NCBI RefSeq assembly: GCF_016860525.1
Contig: NZ_BNEA01000015.1
Coordinates: 3,968,001-4,032,000, forward strand
DNA: 64,000 nucleotides
Reading direction: 5' to 3'
From: Streptomyces rubradiris
Lineage (GTDB): Bacteria; Actinomycetota; Actinomycetes; Streptomycetales; Streptomycetaceae
Part shown: positions 33,722 through 41,475 of the stretch, one piece after another
How positions within the stretch are numbered: the first letter of the stretch is position 1
Layout: each line of letters begins with the position of its first letter
Program-made: the position numbers and the translations under genes
Notes under the pieces: generated by a model
Databases searched by the model: none
What the model was told of the DNA's origin: nothing
What the model saw: only the letters and a program-made list of their open reading frames with translations

Positions 33722-34936
33722 CTAGCGGTCGCCCGGCCGGCCGCCCGGCGGTTGCTCCGGGCGGTCCGGCGGTTCGCCGCGGCGGTCCCGCAGCTCCGCC
33801 CAGACCCCGAAGGCCGCCGCGGTCACCGGTACCGCGAGGAGCATGCCGAGGATGCCCGCGACGGAGGCGCCCGCGGTGATCGCCACCAGCACCACGGCCG
33901 GGTGCATCTGCACGGTCCGGCTCTGGATCACCGGTTGCAGCACATGCCCCTCCAGCACCTGCACCGCGAGCACCACCCCGAGCGCCCACAGGGCGATCAC
34001 CAGGCCCCGGTCGGCGAGGGCGACCAGCACGGCCACCGCGCCGGAGATGAAGGCACCGAGATAGGGGATGTAGGCGCCCACGAAGACGAGCGCGCCGAGC
34101 CCGATCGCGCCGGGCACCCTGAGGACCAGCAGGCCGACGGTGATGCACAGGGCGTCGATGAGCGCGATGAAGGTCGTCCCGCGCATGAACCCCTCCACCG
34201 CGGCGAAGGCCCGCCGGGCGATGGCCTCCAGGGTGTCGGCGCTGCCACCGGGCGCGACGGCGCGCAGGGCCACGAGGGCGCGGCGGGAGTCGCGCAGGAA
34301 GAAGAAGACGAGCAGCAGTGCGAGGACGGCCATGGCGACGCCCTCGGCGACCGCACCGACCCCGCTGACGACGTTGGACACGGCCGTCCCGCCGAACCTG
34401 CGCAGCAGTTCGGGCGCCTTGGCCACGAGGTCGTCCAGGCCGGCCCCCGCGGCCCCGAAGTGCCGGGCGACCCCTTTGGCGGCGTCCCGCAGCGAGGCGC
34501 TGATCTCCGCGCCGCTGTCGACGAGCGCGGCGACGACGATGTACACGGCGCCGCCGACGACGGCCACGACGGCGGCACAGGTAAGCCCGGCCGCCACCGA
34601 CGCCCGCACCCCCGCCCGCACCAGCCGCCGGTACAGCGGTCCGAGCAGCGCGGTGCCGAGCAGGGCGAGCAGCACCGGCGTGACGGCCGTCCGCAGCTCA
34701 CCGCACAGCCGTACGCCGACCCAGCCCACCCCCGCGACGAGCAGCAGCACGACACACCAGGCGGCGAGGCGACGCACGGGTTCGGGCAGCGGGAGCACCG
34801 TCCCAGCCGAACACACACACCACCCGCTGTCCCGCCGCACGGGGCCGTACGGGCGAGGCAGCCGCACGGGGCCGTACGGGCGAGGCACGCCCGCCGGCCT
34901 CGGGAGGACTCGGGCCCCGCCGCCCCCGGCCGTCAC
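33722..34936 (-). CDS. AI-2E family transporter (membrane permease)
   Basis: A 404-residue frame; the hydrophobic core starts at RRLAAWCVVLLLVAG (about residue 55) and has about eight membrane segments. The family block GALVFVGAYIPYLGAFISGAVAVLVAL lies near residues 283-310. Family members export small solutes; the AI-2 role is proven only for a few. The start is uncertain. GTG 34936 overlaps (GTGA) the fossil end of another gene and includes a 9-residue in-frame repeat (LPRPYGPVR), while GTG 34798 (358 residues) is a plausible alternative. The 5' end is one of two copies of a duplicated junction. Confidence 0.82.
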   Translation of the reverse strand: MTAGGGGARVLPRPAGVPRPYGPVRLPRPYGPVRRDSGWCVCSAGTVLPLPEPVRRLAAWCVVLLLVAGVGWVGVRLCGELRTAVTPVLLALLGTALLGPLYRRLVRAGVRASVAAGLTCAAVVAVVGGAVYIVVAALVDSGAEISASLRDAAKGVARHFGAAGAGLDDLVAKAPELLRRFGGTAVSNVVSGVGAVAEGVAMAVLALLLVFFFLRDSRRALVALRAVAPGGSADTLEAIARRAFAAVEGFMRGTTFIALIDALCITVGLLVLRVPGAIGLGALVFVGAYIPYLGAFISGAVAVLVALADRGLVIALWALGVVLAVQVLEGHVLQPVIQSRTVQMHPAVVLVAITAGASVAGILGMLLAVPVTAAAFGVWAELRDRRGEPPDRPEQPPGGRPGDR

Positions 34937-34976
34937 GTACCCCGGCCGCCCGGGAGTCCGGGACGGCGGAACAGCC
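34738..34976. repeat. left copy of a duplicated junction flanking the 35-36.5 kb insertion
   Basis: About 85 percent identical by eye to 36373-36545, apart from an extra stretch that includes a 27-bp in-frame duplication. It contains the 5' end of the AI-2E gene plus the last codons of the zinc-finger/Asp23 gene: on the minus strand it reads FRRPGLPGGRGT then stop, against FRRPGSPGGGGT stop in the intact gene. Confidence 0.75.
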
Positions 34977-35006
34977 CCGGCCCCTGCCCCGGCTGAGAGT
35001 GGCGAT

Positions 35007-35648
35007 TCAGTCGCTGACGATAGCGGCCAGGTCGGTCAGTCGGTCGATTCGCCAGTCCGCCGTCGCGATGACGTCCGGGTCACTGGCCCAGAGATGCCCC
35101 CATGGTCCCCGGCGCAGGTGCGCGGTCCGTAGTCCGGCTGCCGCCGCGGGGAATACGTCGTTGGCCGGGTGGTCGCCGACATACAGCGTCTCCTCGGCCG
35201 GGGCCTGCCCGGCCTCGACGGCCCGCTGGAAGAACTCCGGTTGCGGCTTGGCTACGCCCCACTCACCGGACGTCGCGATCACGTCCGCCGGCAGGTCAAG
35301 GGCCCGAAGCAGATCACCAGCGCGGGCGGTCTGGTTCCCGGCGATGACGACCCGGACGCCGAGTCGACGCAGCTCGGCCAGTGCGGGCCGGACGTCGTCG
35401 TACAGGTCACTGTCGTCCAGGTGCTCGCCACGGCCGGCGGCCTCCCGTGCCCGGTACTCGGCTGTGACGTTGATGTCGGGTCGGACGAGGCGGAGGGCGT
35501 CAGCGTTATCGCGGCCCTGCGCAACGACCGCTCCGACGAGCGCGGAGAGCGTGTGGCGGGGGACGTCCAGCCAGTCAGCCCACGATGCCCAGTACCGATC
35601 GTCTCGAACGAGTGTCTCCCCGACGTCGAAGATCACAGCGCGAATCAT
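35007..35648 (-). CDS. HAD family hydrolase
   Basis: A 213-residue phosphatase-type enzyme. Motif I is FDVGETLV (the usual DxDxT/V with Gly-Glu in the middle), motif II is VIAGNQT, the motif III Lys lies in GVAKPQPEFF, and motif IV is YVGDHPANDV. A helical cap (about 15-95) fits subfamily I. It lies in the inserted segment between the duplicated junctions with remnants of two other genes, and is the only gene there that looks intact. Substrate unknown. Confidence 0.85.
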   Translation of the reverse strand: MIRAVIFDVGETLVRDDRYWASWADWLDVPRHTLSALVGAVVAQGRDNADALRLVRPDINVTAEYRAREAAGRGEHLDDSDLYDDVRPALAELRRLGVRVVIAGNQTARAGDLLRALDLPADVIATSGEWGVAKPQPEFFQRAVEAGQAPAEETLYVGDHPANDVFPAAAAGLRTAHLRRGPWGHLWASDPDVIATADWRIDRLTDLAAIVSD

Positions 35649-35732
35649 GCGGGCAGGGTACCGGGCACGGTGAAAGGCCCCCTCCCGCTCGCAGGCGAGA
35701 ACAGGGCACGCGGATCAGGGGTACTGCCGACG

Positions 35733-35876
35733 CTACGGATCGTGCGTTCGGTTGATGGCATTCACCAGGTCCGCCCGCCGCGCCCACAGGGTGACGTCGC
35801 AACCGGCGTCGGCCAGGACGAGGGAGAACGCGGTTCCCCACGATCCGGCTCCGTAGACGGCAACGCGACGAGACAT
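35733..35876 (-). pseudogene. gpsA remnant: N-terminus of NAD(P)H-dependent glycerol-3-phosphate dehydrogenase
   Basis: A 47-codon frame from ATG 35876 with a good AAGGAG site encodes [20 protein letters not shown] and continues to [17 protein letters not shown] before a TAG. This is the Rossmann GxGSWGTA nucleotide-binding start of GpsA; the full enzyme needs about 330 residues. The rest of the gene is absent. The remnant starts 13 bases after the methyltransferase remnant, which suggests a former operon. Both lie inside the inserted segment. Confidence 0.75.
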
Positions 35877-35889
35877 AAGGGTGACTCCT

Positions 35890-36366
35890 TCAGTCCTCGG
35901 GGCGCCTCAATGCAACCGTGACCGCCTGCCGGCCCGCGAGAGCCGGCCCGCGCGTCCTGGCCTCCGTGAGCATGCTGTCCGCCTGGTCGTTGCCGAGCTG
36001 GGCGCGCAGCTCCGCCTCGTGCTCGATCCACAGTTGGTAGAGGCGCTGCCACATCGCTGGTTCGTGCTGCCGTTCCTCCTCGGCGTCCAGGATCAGCCCG
36101 GTGCCCGCCGCCTGTTCCTTCCACGGTGGCAGGACCGGCCGGGTCCGGTTGCGACCGGAGGTGAGGACCGCCCGGGCGCCGGGCTTGAGCACCCGCCGGC
36201 TCTCCTCCAGCACCGCGCGCCGGTCCCGCGCGAACCCGATGGCGTCTACGCAGACCAGGCCGTCCGCGTACCGGGAGGGCAGCCCGGTGGAGGCCAGGGA
36301 GCCCTGGAAGAACTCCGCCCGCTCCGGCGGCACGCCTAACTGCCGGGCGCGGCCGGCGGCCAGGCC
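35890..36366 (-). pseudogene. methyltransferase remnant lacking its N-terminal SAM-binding region
   Basis: The frame that ends at 35890 shows GLPSRYADGLVCVDAIGFARDRRAVLEESRRVLKPGARAVLTS, the middle and C-terminal part of a class I SAM-dependent methyltransferase. Motif I, which binds SAM, is missing: upstream of about 36366 the frame runs into the duplicated AI-2E/Asp23 junction. The open frame continues to 36516, giving a 208-codon chimera that may or may not be translated. Leu60 of the chimera is a TTA codon, rare in this kind of genome and read by the bldA tRNA. Confidence 0.65.
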
Positions 36367-36372
36367 GCGCGC

Positions 36373-36545
36373 CGAGCAGCAGCACAACGCACCAAGCGGC
36401 GAGCCGGCGCACGGGTGGGCAACGGGAGCACCGTCCCAGCCGATCACGCGCACCGCCCGCTGTTCCGCCGAACGGGGCCGGGCCGGCCGCCCCCGGTCGT
36501 CACGTACCACCGCCACCCGGGGAGCCGGGACGGCGGAACGGCTCC
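36373..36545. repeat. right copy of the duplicated junction
   Basis: Matches 34738-34976. On the minus strand it includes RRLAAWCVVLLLGAR, a degenerate copy of the AI-2E permease N-terminus (frameshifted and with an in-frame stop upstream), directly after the intact end of the zinc-finger/Asp23 gene. Confidence 0.75.
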
Positions 36546-37153
36546 CACACCGGCTCCGGCTCCAAAACGTCGATCACGGCGATGTCGACGGCCGTGACCG
36601 CCATGCCCAGGTCCTGTCCGGCCGAGCGGAGGACCGTCCGGCGCACCTGGTGGACCCGCTCGGGCAGCGGGTGGTCGAGAGCGGCGGCCAGGGTCATGGT
36701 CACCCGCACGCCGATGCCGTCGCCCACGGGTACGAGCCGGCAGGCGGCGGCCCTGGCACCGGGGACCGTGTCGGCGGCCCGCCGGAGCACCTTCGCCGCG
36801 GCGCTCTCGGCGATGCGCGGTTCCCGGCCGGGGCCGGCCACGGGCAGCAGCCGGCCGCGCCGTACCTCCGCCCTGACGGTGTCCATGACGCGTGCGGCGA
36901 GCGCGCGGAGGCCGGGCGGGTCCTCGGCGCGCAGCGCCCGGGTGGCCGCGCTCACCGCGGCCAGTCCCTCGGCGGCCTCACGGCAGTGGGGGCAGGAGCG
37001 GGTGTGCGGATCGGCGGCCGGCACCGCGTCCCGGGCCTGTTCCCAGGCCCGGCTGAGCAGCCGGCCGCAGGAAAGTACCTCATCGCCCTCGAACGGAGGT
37101 CCGTCGGCGGCGGGCGGTTCGGAAGGCCGCGTCCGCGGGCCGTCTAGCGCCAT
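36500..37153 (-). CDS. putative anti-sigma factor: zinc-binding HxxxCxxC segment fused to an Asp23-type domain
   Basis: A 217-residue protein. ATG 37153 overlaps the end of the ECF sigma gene (stop at 37144), so the two are coupled. HTRSCPHC at about residues 49-56 is the HxxxCxxC signature of zinc-containing anti-sigma factors. It is followed by an Asp23/Gls24-like domain (about 105-205; RIAESAAAKVLRRAADTVPG, VTMTLAAALDHPLPERVHQVRRTV). There is no membrane helix. The likely role is to bind and inhibit the adjacent sigma factor, with the Asp23 part linking it to the envelope proteins encoded by the divergent operon. The architecture is read from sequence; the function is inferred. Confidence 0.68.
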   Translation of the reverse strand: MALDGPRTRPSEPPAADGPPFEGDEVLSCGRLLSRAWEQARDAVPAADPHTRSCPHCREAAEGLAAVSAATRALRAEDPPGLRALAARVMDTVRAEVRRGRLLPVAGPGREPRIAESAAAKVLRRAADTVPGARAAACRLVPVGDGIGVRVTMTLAAALDHPLPERVHQVRRTVLRSAGQDLGMAVTAVDIAVIDVLEPEPVWEPFRRPGSPGGGGT

Positions 37154-37734
37154 GGGCTCATCGCCTCCTGGAGGGACCGGCGGGCCCGGAACAGCCGGCC
37201 GCGCACCGTCTGTTCGCTGGTCCGGGTCACCTGGGAGATCTCCTTGTAGGACAGGCCCTGCACCTCCCGCAGGATCCAGCAGATCCGCTGCCCGGCGGCC
37301 AGATCGCCGAGCGCGCGGCACAGGGCGGCGGTGGCCGCGTCCTGCTCGGCGAACCGGGCGGGCTGGCTCCAGGCGTCCTTCGCCGCGGGCTCGGCGACGG
37401 CGTCCAGCGGGAGCGGTGACGGCCGGCGACGGCGCATGGTCAGGCAGCGGTTGACGGTGATCCGGTGCATCCAGGTACGGAACTCCGCGCCGTGGCGGTA
37501 TTCCGGGAGCCGCCGCCAGGCGCTGACGAAGGCGTCCTGAACGGCCTCCTCGGCGTCCTGGGGGTCGCCGAGCATGCAGCGGGCCAGGGCCAGCAGGGGC
37601 CGGCCGTGCCGCTGGACGAGAACGGCGAAGGAGTCCTCGTCCCCCTCGGCCGCCCGTACGGCCAGCAAGCCGTCCGGCAGGTCGCGCACTGGCAGGCCGG
37701 GTTCCGGTGGTGGTGGGACAGTGCGTTCGATCAT
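37144..37734 (-). CDS. ECF RNA polymerase sigma factor
   Basis: A 196-residue sigma factor from ATG 37734. Region 2 (about 35-100) includes LGDPQDAEEAVQDAFVSAWRRL and FRTWMHRITVNRCL; region 4 (about 130-190) includes LSYKEISQVTRTSEQTVRGRLFRARRSL. It overlaps the zinc-finger/Asp23 gene and diverges from the Asp23 operon. It probably drives that operon in response to envelope stress, but the promoter motif is not clear. GGAAC at 37812-37816 resembles an ECF -35 half. Confidence 0.9.
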   Translation of the reverse strand: MIERTVPPPPEPGLPVRDLPDGLLAVRAAEGDEDSFAVLVQRHGRPLLALARCMLGDPQDAEEAVQDAFVSAWRRLPEYRHGAEFRTWMHRITVNRCLTMRRRRPSPLPLDAVAEPAAKDAWSQPARFAEQDAATAALCRALGDLAAGQRICWILREVQGLSYKEISQVTRTSEQTVRGRLFRARRSLQEAMSPWR

Positions 37735-37781
37735 GACGCCCCGCACGAGGCTCGGGGCCGTCCGGGTACCCGGGAGGGAGT

Positions 37782-37797
37782 TGTGATGCACGTCACA
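37782..37797. promoter_or_regulatory. Crp/FNR-type palindrome TGTGA-N6-TCACA
   Basis: TGTGATGCACGTCACA is a perfect match to the CRP consensus half sites and to the GTG-N6-GNCAC pattern reported for Streptomyces Crp. It sits 48 bases upstream of the sigma gene start (37734) and 96 bases upstream of the Asp23 gene start (37893). Confidence 0.6.
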
Positions 37798-37892
37798 CTT
37801 CATTCGCGTGAGGAACGCGCTGCCCGTTATGTCCAACTCTGCGACGGGCGCCACACCGGTGTCCGACCGAGCGACCGATCGAGGCGACCGCC

Positions 37893-38378
37893 ATGACGGA
37901 CAACATCACCAGCGTCGGCGGGGGCGGCGGGCCCGACACGGGCGTGAGCGCGCTCAAGGGCCGTACCGGAGCCGGGGCTCCGGCCGAGACACGGGGGAGG
38001 ACCACCATCGCGGACGGCGTGGTGGCCAAGATCGCGGGCATGGCCGCCCGCGAGGTGCCGGGCATCTACAGCCTGGGAGCGGGGATGGCCCGCGCCTTCG
38101 GCGCCATGCGGGAACGCGTCCCCGGAGGAGCCGCGGGAGCCGTCACACGGGGAGTGAAGGTCGAGGTCGGCGAGCGTCAGGCCGCGGTGGACCTGGACGT
38201 CGTCGTCGAGTACGGCGTCTCCATCGTCGACGTCGCGGGCAACGTCCGCACCAACGTCATCGGCGCCGTGGAGCGGATGACCGGCCTGGAGGTCGTCGAG
38301 GTGAACGTCGCCGTCGACGATGTCCGGCTGCCCGACGACGAGGAAGAGGCCGAACCGGACGAGGGCCGCGTGAGGTGA
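37893..38378 (+). CDS. Asp23/Gls24 family envelope stress response protein
   Basis: A 161-residue protein with the Asp23 domain at about 35-145: TTIADGVVAKIAGMAAREVPGIYSLG, then VEVGERQAAVDLDVVVEYGVSIVDVAGNVRTNV and GLEVVEVNVAVDDV. In staphylococci Asp23 is tethered to the membrane by AmaP. Here it is first in a five-gene operon that ends with an AmaP-like protein. The N-terminus is Gly-rich and the C-terminus acidic. Confidence 0.9.
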   Translation: MTDNITSVGGGGGPDTGVSALKGRTGAGAPAETRGRTTIADGVVAKIAGMAAREVPGIYSLGAGMARAFGAMRERVPGGAAGAVTRGVKVEVGERQAAVDLDVVVEYGVSIVDVAGNVRTNVIGAVERMTGLEVVEVNVAVDDVRLPDDEEEAEPDEGRVR

Positions 38379-38385
38379 GTACACG

Positions 38386-38553
38386 ATGAACGCAGCGACG
38401 ACGGGCCTCGCGGCCGGCATGGCCCTGGGCTTCGCCGGTTACTTCGGCGGCTTCTGGGCTTTTCTGCTGGTGCTGGTCCTGGGCGCGGTGGGGCTGCTCG
38501 CCGGTCTCGGCGTACAGGGCGACCTCGACCTCCGGGCCCGGAGGCAGCGGTGA
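38386..38553 (+). CDS. small membrane protein of the Asp23 operon, DUF2273-like
   Basis: A 55-residue protein, ATG 38386 to TGA 38553. One long hydrophobic stretch (about 8-42, LGFAGYFGGFWAFLLVLVLG) forms one or two helices, followed by DLDLRARRQR. It begins 8 bases after the first Asp23 gene and shares GTGA with the next gene. Small DUF2273 membrane proteins occupy the same place in other Asp23 operons. Confidence 0.75.
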   Translation: MNAATTGLAAGMALGFAGYFGGFWAFLLVLVLGAVGLLAGLGVQGDLDLRARRQR

Positions 38554-38957
38554 GGACCGGGCGCGGCTCCCCCGGCGGGGCGTCGGGGGAACCGGCGCCG
38601 GGTGCCGGTCTGCCGCCTCCGGCCGACCGGGGCGCCACCGTCATCCCGGACCGGGTGGTCGCCCGTATCGCGACCCAGGCCGCGCGCACGGCCCAGTCCC
38701 GGCGCGCCGCCGTACCGCCGGAGCGTGGCGGGCCGACGGCACCCAGCGCCACCGCCGCCGTCCGTACCGGGTCGGTGCGCCTGCACCTGGCCCTGGACCT
38801 GCCCTATCCCACCGACATCCCCCAGGTCTGTGCGCGAATCCGGCGGGACGTCGCCGACCGGGTGGCCCAGCTGACCGGCCTGCGGGTGGGAGAGGTCACC
38901 CTCACCGTCCGGCGGCTGGTGACCGCCGCCGGAACGGGCCGGGGGCGGGTCCGGTGA
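38550..38957 (+). CDS. Asp23/Gls24-like protein (short, divergent)
   Basis: A 135-residue protein whose GTG overlaps the preceding stop. Residues about 28-60 (ATVIPDRVVARIATQAARTA) and 75-125 (LHLALDLPYPTDIPQVCARIRRDV, LTGLRVGEVTLTVRRL) follow the Asp23 pattern. An Arg/Pro stretch replaces the loop between them. It may form mixed assemblies with the first Asp23 protein. Confidence 0.75.
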   Translation: MRTGRGSPGGASGEPAPGAGLPPPADRGATVIPDRVVARIATQAARTAQSRRAAVPPERGGPTAPSATAAVRTGSVRLHLALDLPYPTDIPQVCARIRRDVADRVAQLTGLRVGEVTLTVRRLVTAAGTGRGRVR

Positions 38958-39012
38958 CCGGCCGCACGGCGGTCCCGGCCACCGGGCGCGCCACGCGGGA
39001 AGGGGCAGCCCG

Positions 39013-39669
39013 ATGACACCCGACCCGGGCCCCGACCGCTCCGCGCAGCGTGCCACGGTGCCGCTGACGAAGGAGCCCGCTCCGCCCGGACGCGACGTGC
39101 CGGGCGGTGGGCGCGGCAGCGGGCGCCGGACCCGCCGGCCGTGGTCCGCGCGCCGCGTCCCGGCCGCGCTGGTCGCCGCGGTGGTCGTCGTCGCGGCGGT
39201 CGCGGCGCTGGCCGACGTCATCGCCGTACGGGCGGGACGCCCGGCGGCGGCGTGGCGACGGCACCTGGCCGACGCGCTGGCCACCCGCCCCGTGGACGAC
39301 GTGTGGATGCTCACGGGCGCCGCCGTGGCCGCCGCCGCCGGCGTCTGGCTGCTCGTCCTGGCCCTCACTCCCGGTCTACGGCACTGGCTGCCCCTGCGCC
39401 GCCCCGCCGACTGCCCCCGGCTGCGGGCCGCCCTGGACCGGGACGGGGCCGCCGCCCTGCTGCGGGACGCCGCGACGCGGGTCCCCGGGGTCGGCGCGGC
39501 GCGCGTCCGGGTACGCCGCCACCGCGTCAAAGCCCGCGCGGACGTCCGCTTCCGAGACCCCCGGCAGGTGAAGGAGGACCTCACCGCCGCCCTCGACGAG
39601 GAGTGCGACCGGCTGGCCCTCGCCCGTCCTCCCCGCGTCGCCGTACGCGTGCGGCGACGCACCGACTGA
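39013..39669 (+). CDS. DUF6286-like membrane protein of the Asp23 operon
   Basis: A 218-residue protein with a charged N-terminus, two membrane helices (about 50-70 and 98-118) and a cytoplasmic C-terminal domain (about 130-215: LLRDAATRVPGVGAARVRVRRHRVKARADVRF) that resembles the Asp23/AmaP type of small alpha-beta domain. It follows the short Asp23 gene by 55 bases and precedes the AmaP-like gene by 23. Confidence 0.75.
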   Translation: MTPDPGPDRSAQRATVPLTKEPAPPGRDVPGGGRGSGRRTRRPWSARRVPAALVAAVVVVAAVAALADVIAVRAGRPAAAWRRHLADALATRPVDDVWMLTGAAVAAAAGVWLLVLALTPGLRHWLPLRRPADCPRLRAALDRDGAAALLRDAATRVPGVGAARVRVRRHRVKARADVRFRDPRQVKEDLTAALDEECDRLALARPPRVAVRVRRRTD

Positions 39670-39692
39670 CCGACGCAGCACCGGAGCCCGTC

Positions 39693-40301
39693 ATGACGCC
39701 GCGATCCATCCTCAACCGCAGTCTGCTGGGCCTCGCCGGACTGGTCCTGCTCGGGGGCGGGCTGCTGATCCTCTTCGCCGGGCTGGACCTGTACCGGCGG
39801 CGCGGTCTGGTCCCGCCCGACGGCTGGCCCCTGACCGCCCCGGCCGACGTCCTGCTCGGGTCCGCCGACCGGACCCGCTGGAGCGGCCAGGGCTGGTGGT
39901 GGTGGCCCGCGGTGATCGCCGCGCTCGCCCTCGTCGCCCTGCTCGCCCTGTGGTGGCTGCTCGCCCAGCTGCGCCGGCGCCGCCCCGGCTCCCTGCCCGT
40001 CGGCGGCACACCCCCGCAGGAAGGCGTCGAACTGCGCGACCGGGCGCTGAGCGACGCGATCGCGGCCGAGGCCGGGGCCCTGCCGGGGGTCGACCACGCG
40101 ACCGTACGCATCACCGGCCGGCCCGCCCGCCACCACACCCGCGTCGGGCTCACCCTCGCTCCCGGGGCCGCGCCGGGCGCCACCCTCGGCGCCCTCTGCG
40201 AAGGCCCCCTCCGCACCGCTCGCCGGTCCACCGGCCGGCCCGACCCGCCCACGGAGGTACGCCTCCACGTCACCCGCCACAAGCCGCACCGCGCGGAGTA
40301 G
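39693..40301 (+). CDS. AmaP-like alkaline shock response membrane anchor protein
   Basis: A 202-residue protein with two N-terminal membrane helices (about 10-30 and 72-90) and a C-terminal domain (about 115-200: ALSDAIAAEAGALPGVDHATVRITG). This is the layout of AmaP, which anchors Asp23 to the membrane in firmicutes. It is last in the Asp23 operon. A 92-base space separates it from the convergent pirin gene. Confidence 0.78.
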   Translation: MTPRSILNRSLLGLAGLVLLGGGLLILFAGLDLYRRRGLVPPDGWPLTAPADVLLGSADRTRWSGQGWWWWPAVIAALALVALLALWWLLAQLRRRRPGSLPVGGTPPQEGVELRDRALSDAIAAEAGALPGVDHATVRITGRPARHHTRVGLTLAPGAAPGATLGALCEGPLRTARRSTGRPDPPTEVRLHVTRHKPHRAE

Positions 40302-40393
40302 GCGGGAAGCGGAGCGTTTCCGCTCACGTCCCCGGAGAGCCGGTGCCGACCGGTCGCCTCCCGTCCTCGGTACCCGGCCGCCGGAGCCCGTTC

Positions 40394-41365
40394 CTACATT
40401 CCGCCCTCGGTCATCCCGTGCACGGCCGGAACGGTCCCCAGGCGGCCCTTGCGGAAGTCCTCGAACGCCTGCTGGAGCTCCTCGCGGGTGTTCATGACGA
40501 ACGGGCCGTAGTGGGCCATCGGCTCACGGATCGGCCGGCCGCCGAGGAGGACGACCTCCAGGTCCGGGGTGTGGGAGTCCTGCCGCTCGTCCGCGCGCAC
40601 GGTCAGCGAGCCTCCCGCGCCGAAGACGGCCGTCTGGCCGAGGTGAATCGGCCGGCGCTCCCTGCCGACGCTGCCGCGGCCCGCGAGGACGTACGCCAGC
40701 CCGTTGAAGTCCTCCCGCCACGGCAACGTGACCTCCGCACCCGGTGCCACCGTCGCGTGGATCATCGTGATCGGCGTGTGCGTGACGCCGGGCCCGGCGT
40801 GCCCGTCCAGCTCACCGGCGATCACACGCAGCAGCGCGCCGCCGTCGGGCGTGGTCAGCAGCTGGACGTTGCCGCCGCGGATGTCCTGGTAGCGCGGGGC
40901 CATCATCTTGTCCTCGGCGGGGAGGTTCACCCACAGCTGGAGACCGTGGAAGAGGCCGCCGGACACGACCAGCGACTCCGGCGGGGCCTCGATGTGCAGC
41001 AGGCCGGAGCCGGCCGTCATCCACTGGGTGTCGCCGTTGGTGATGGTGCCCCCGCCGCCGTGCGAGTCCTGGTGGTCGAAGACGCCGTCGATGATGTAGG
41101 TGACGGTCTCGAAGCCGCGGTGCGGGTGCCAGGGGGTGCCTTTGGGCTCGCCCGGCGCGTACTCCACCTCCCCCATCTGGTCCATCATGATGAACGGGTC
41201 GAGGTGGCGGTAGTTGATCCCGGCGAACGCCCGGCGCACCGGGAATCCCTCACCCTCGAAACCGCTCGGGGCGGTCGTGACGGCGAGCACGGGACGTGCC
41301 ACGGCATCGGCGGGAGCGGTCACACGGGGCAGCGTCAACGGGTTCTCGACGGTCACTGCGGGCAT
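40394..41365 (-). CDS. pirin family protein
   Basis: A 323-residue bicupin. The iron-binding signature HPHRGFETVTYIIDG lies at about residues 80-94, with LLHIEAPPE and GLFHGLQLWVNLP following. Pirins act as redox-sensitive regulators or quercetinase-like dioxygenases; the sequence does not decide between them. An imperfect palindrome upstream (41394-41410) resembles MarR-type operators, but no MarR gene is adjacent. Confidence 0.9.
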   Translation of the reverse strand: MPAVTVENPLTLPRVTAPADAVARPVLAVTTAPSGFEGEGFPVRRAFAGINYRHLDPFIMMDQMGEVEYAPGEPKGTPWHPHRGFETVTYIIDGVFDHQDSHGGGGTITNGDTQWMTAGSGLLHIEAPPESLVVSGGLFHGLQLWVNLPAEDKMMAPRYQDIRGGNVQLLTTPDGGALLRVIAGELDGHAGPGVTHTPITMIHATVAPGAEVTLPWREDFNGLAYVLAGRGSVGRERRPIHLGQTAVFGAGGSLTVRADERQDSHTPDLEVVLLGGRPIREPMAHYGPFVMNTREELQQAFEDFRKGRLGTVPAVHGMTEGGM

Positions 41366-41393
41366 GGCGGGTACCTCCTTGGTACGCCCACTT

Positions 41394-41410
41394 TAGTTGA
41401 GCGTTGAACT
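41394..41410. promoter_or_regulatory. possible MarR-type operator upstream of pirin
   Basis: TAGTTGAGCGTTGAACT has outer AGTT/AACT arms and a direct GTTGA repeat. It lies 29 bases upstream of the pirin start, where it would overlap the promoter. Confidence 0.35.
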
Positions 41411-41475
41411 TCTTGTCGCCCACAACAGAAGAGGCCCGGAGAGAATTCCCTCCGGGACCGCGTCCGGGTGACCGC

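Noticed and set aside
33722-34936. Autoinducer-2 export as a definite function
   Set aside because: The AI-2E family name covers many permeases and no quorum-sensing gene is adjacent, so only the family is stated.
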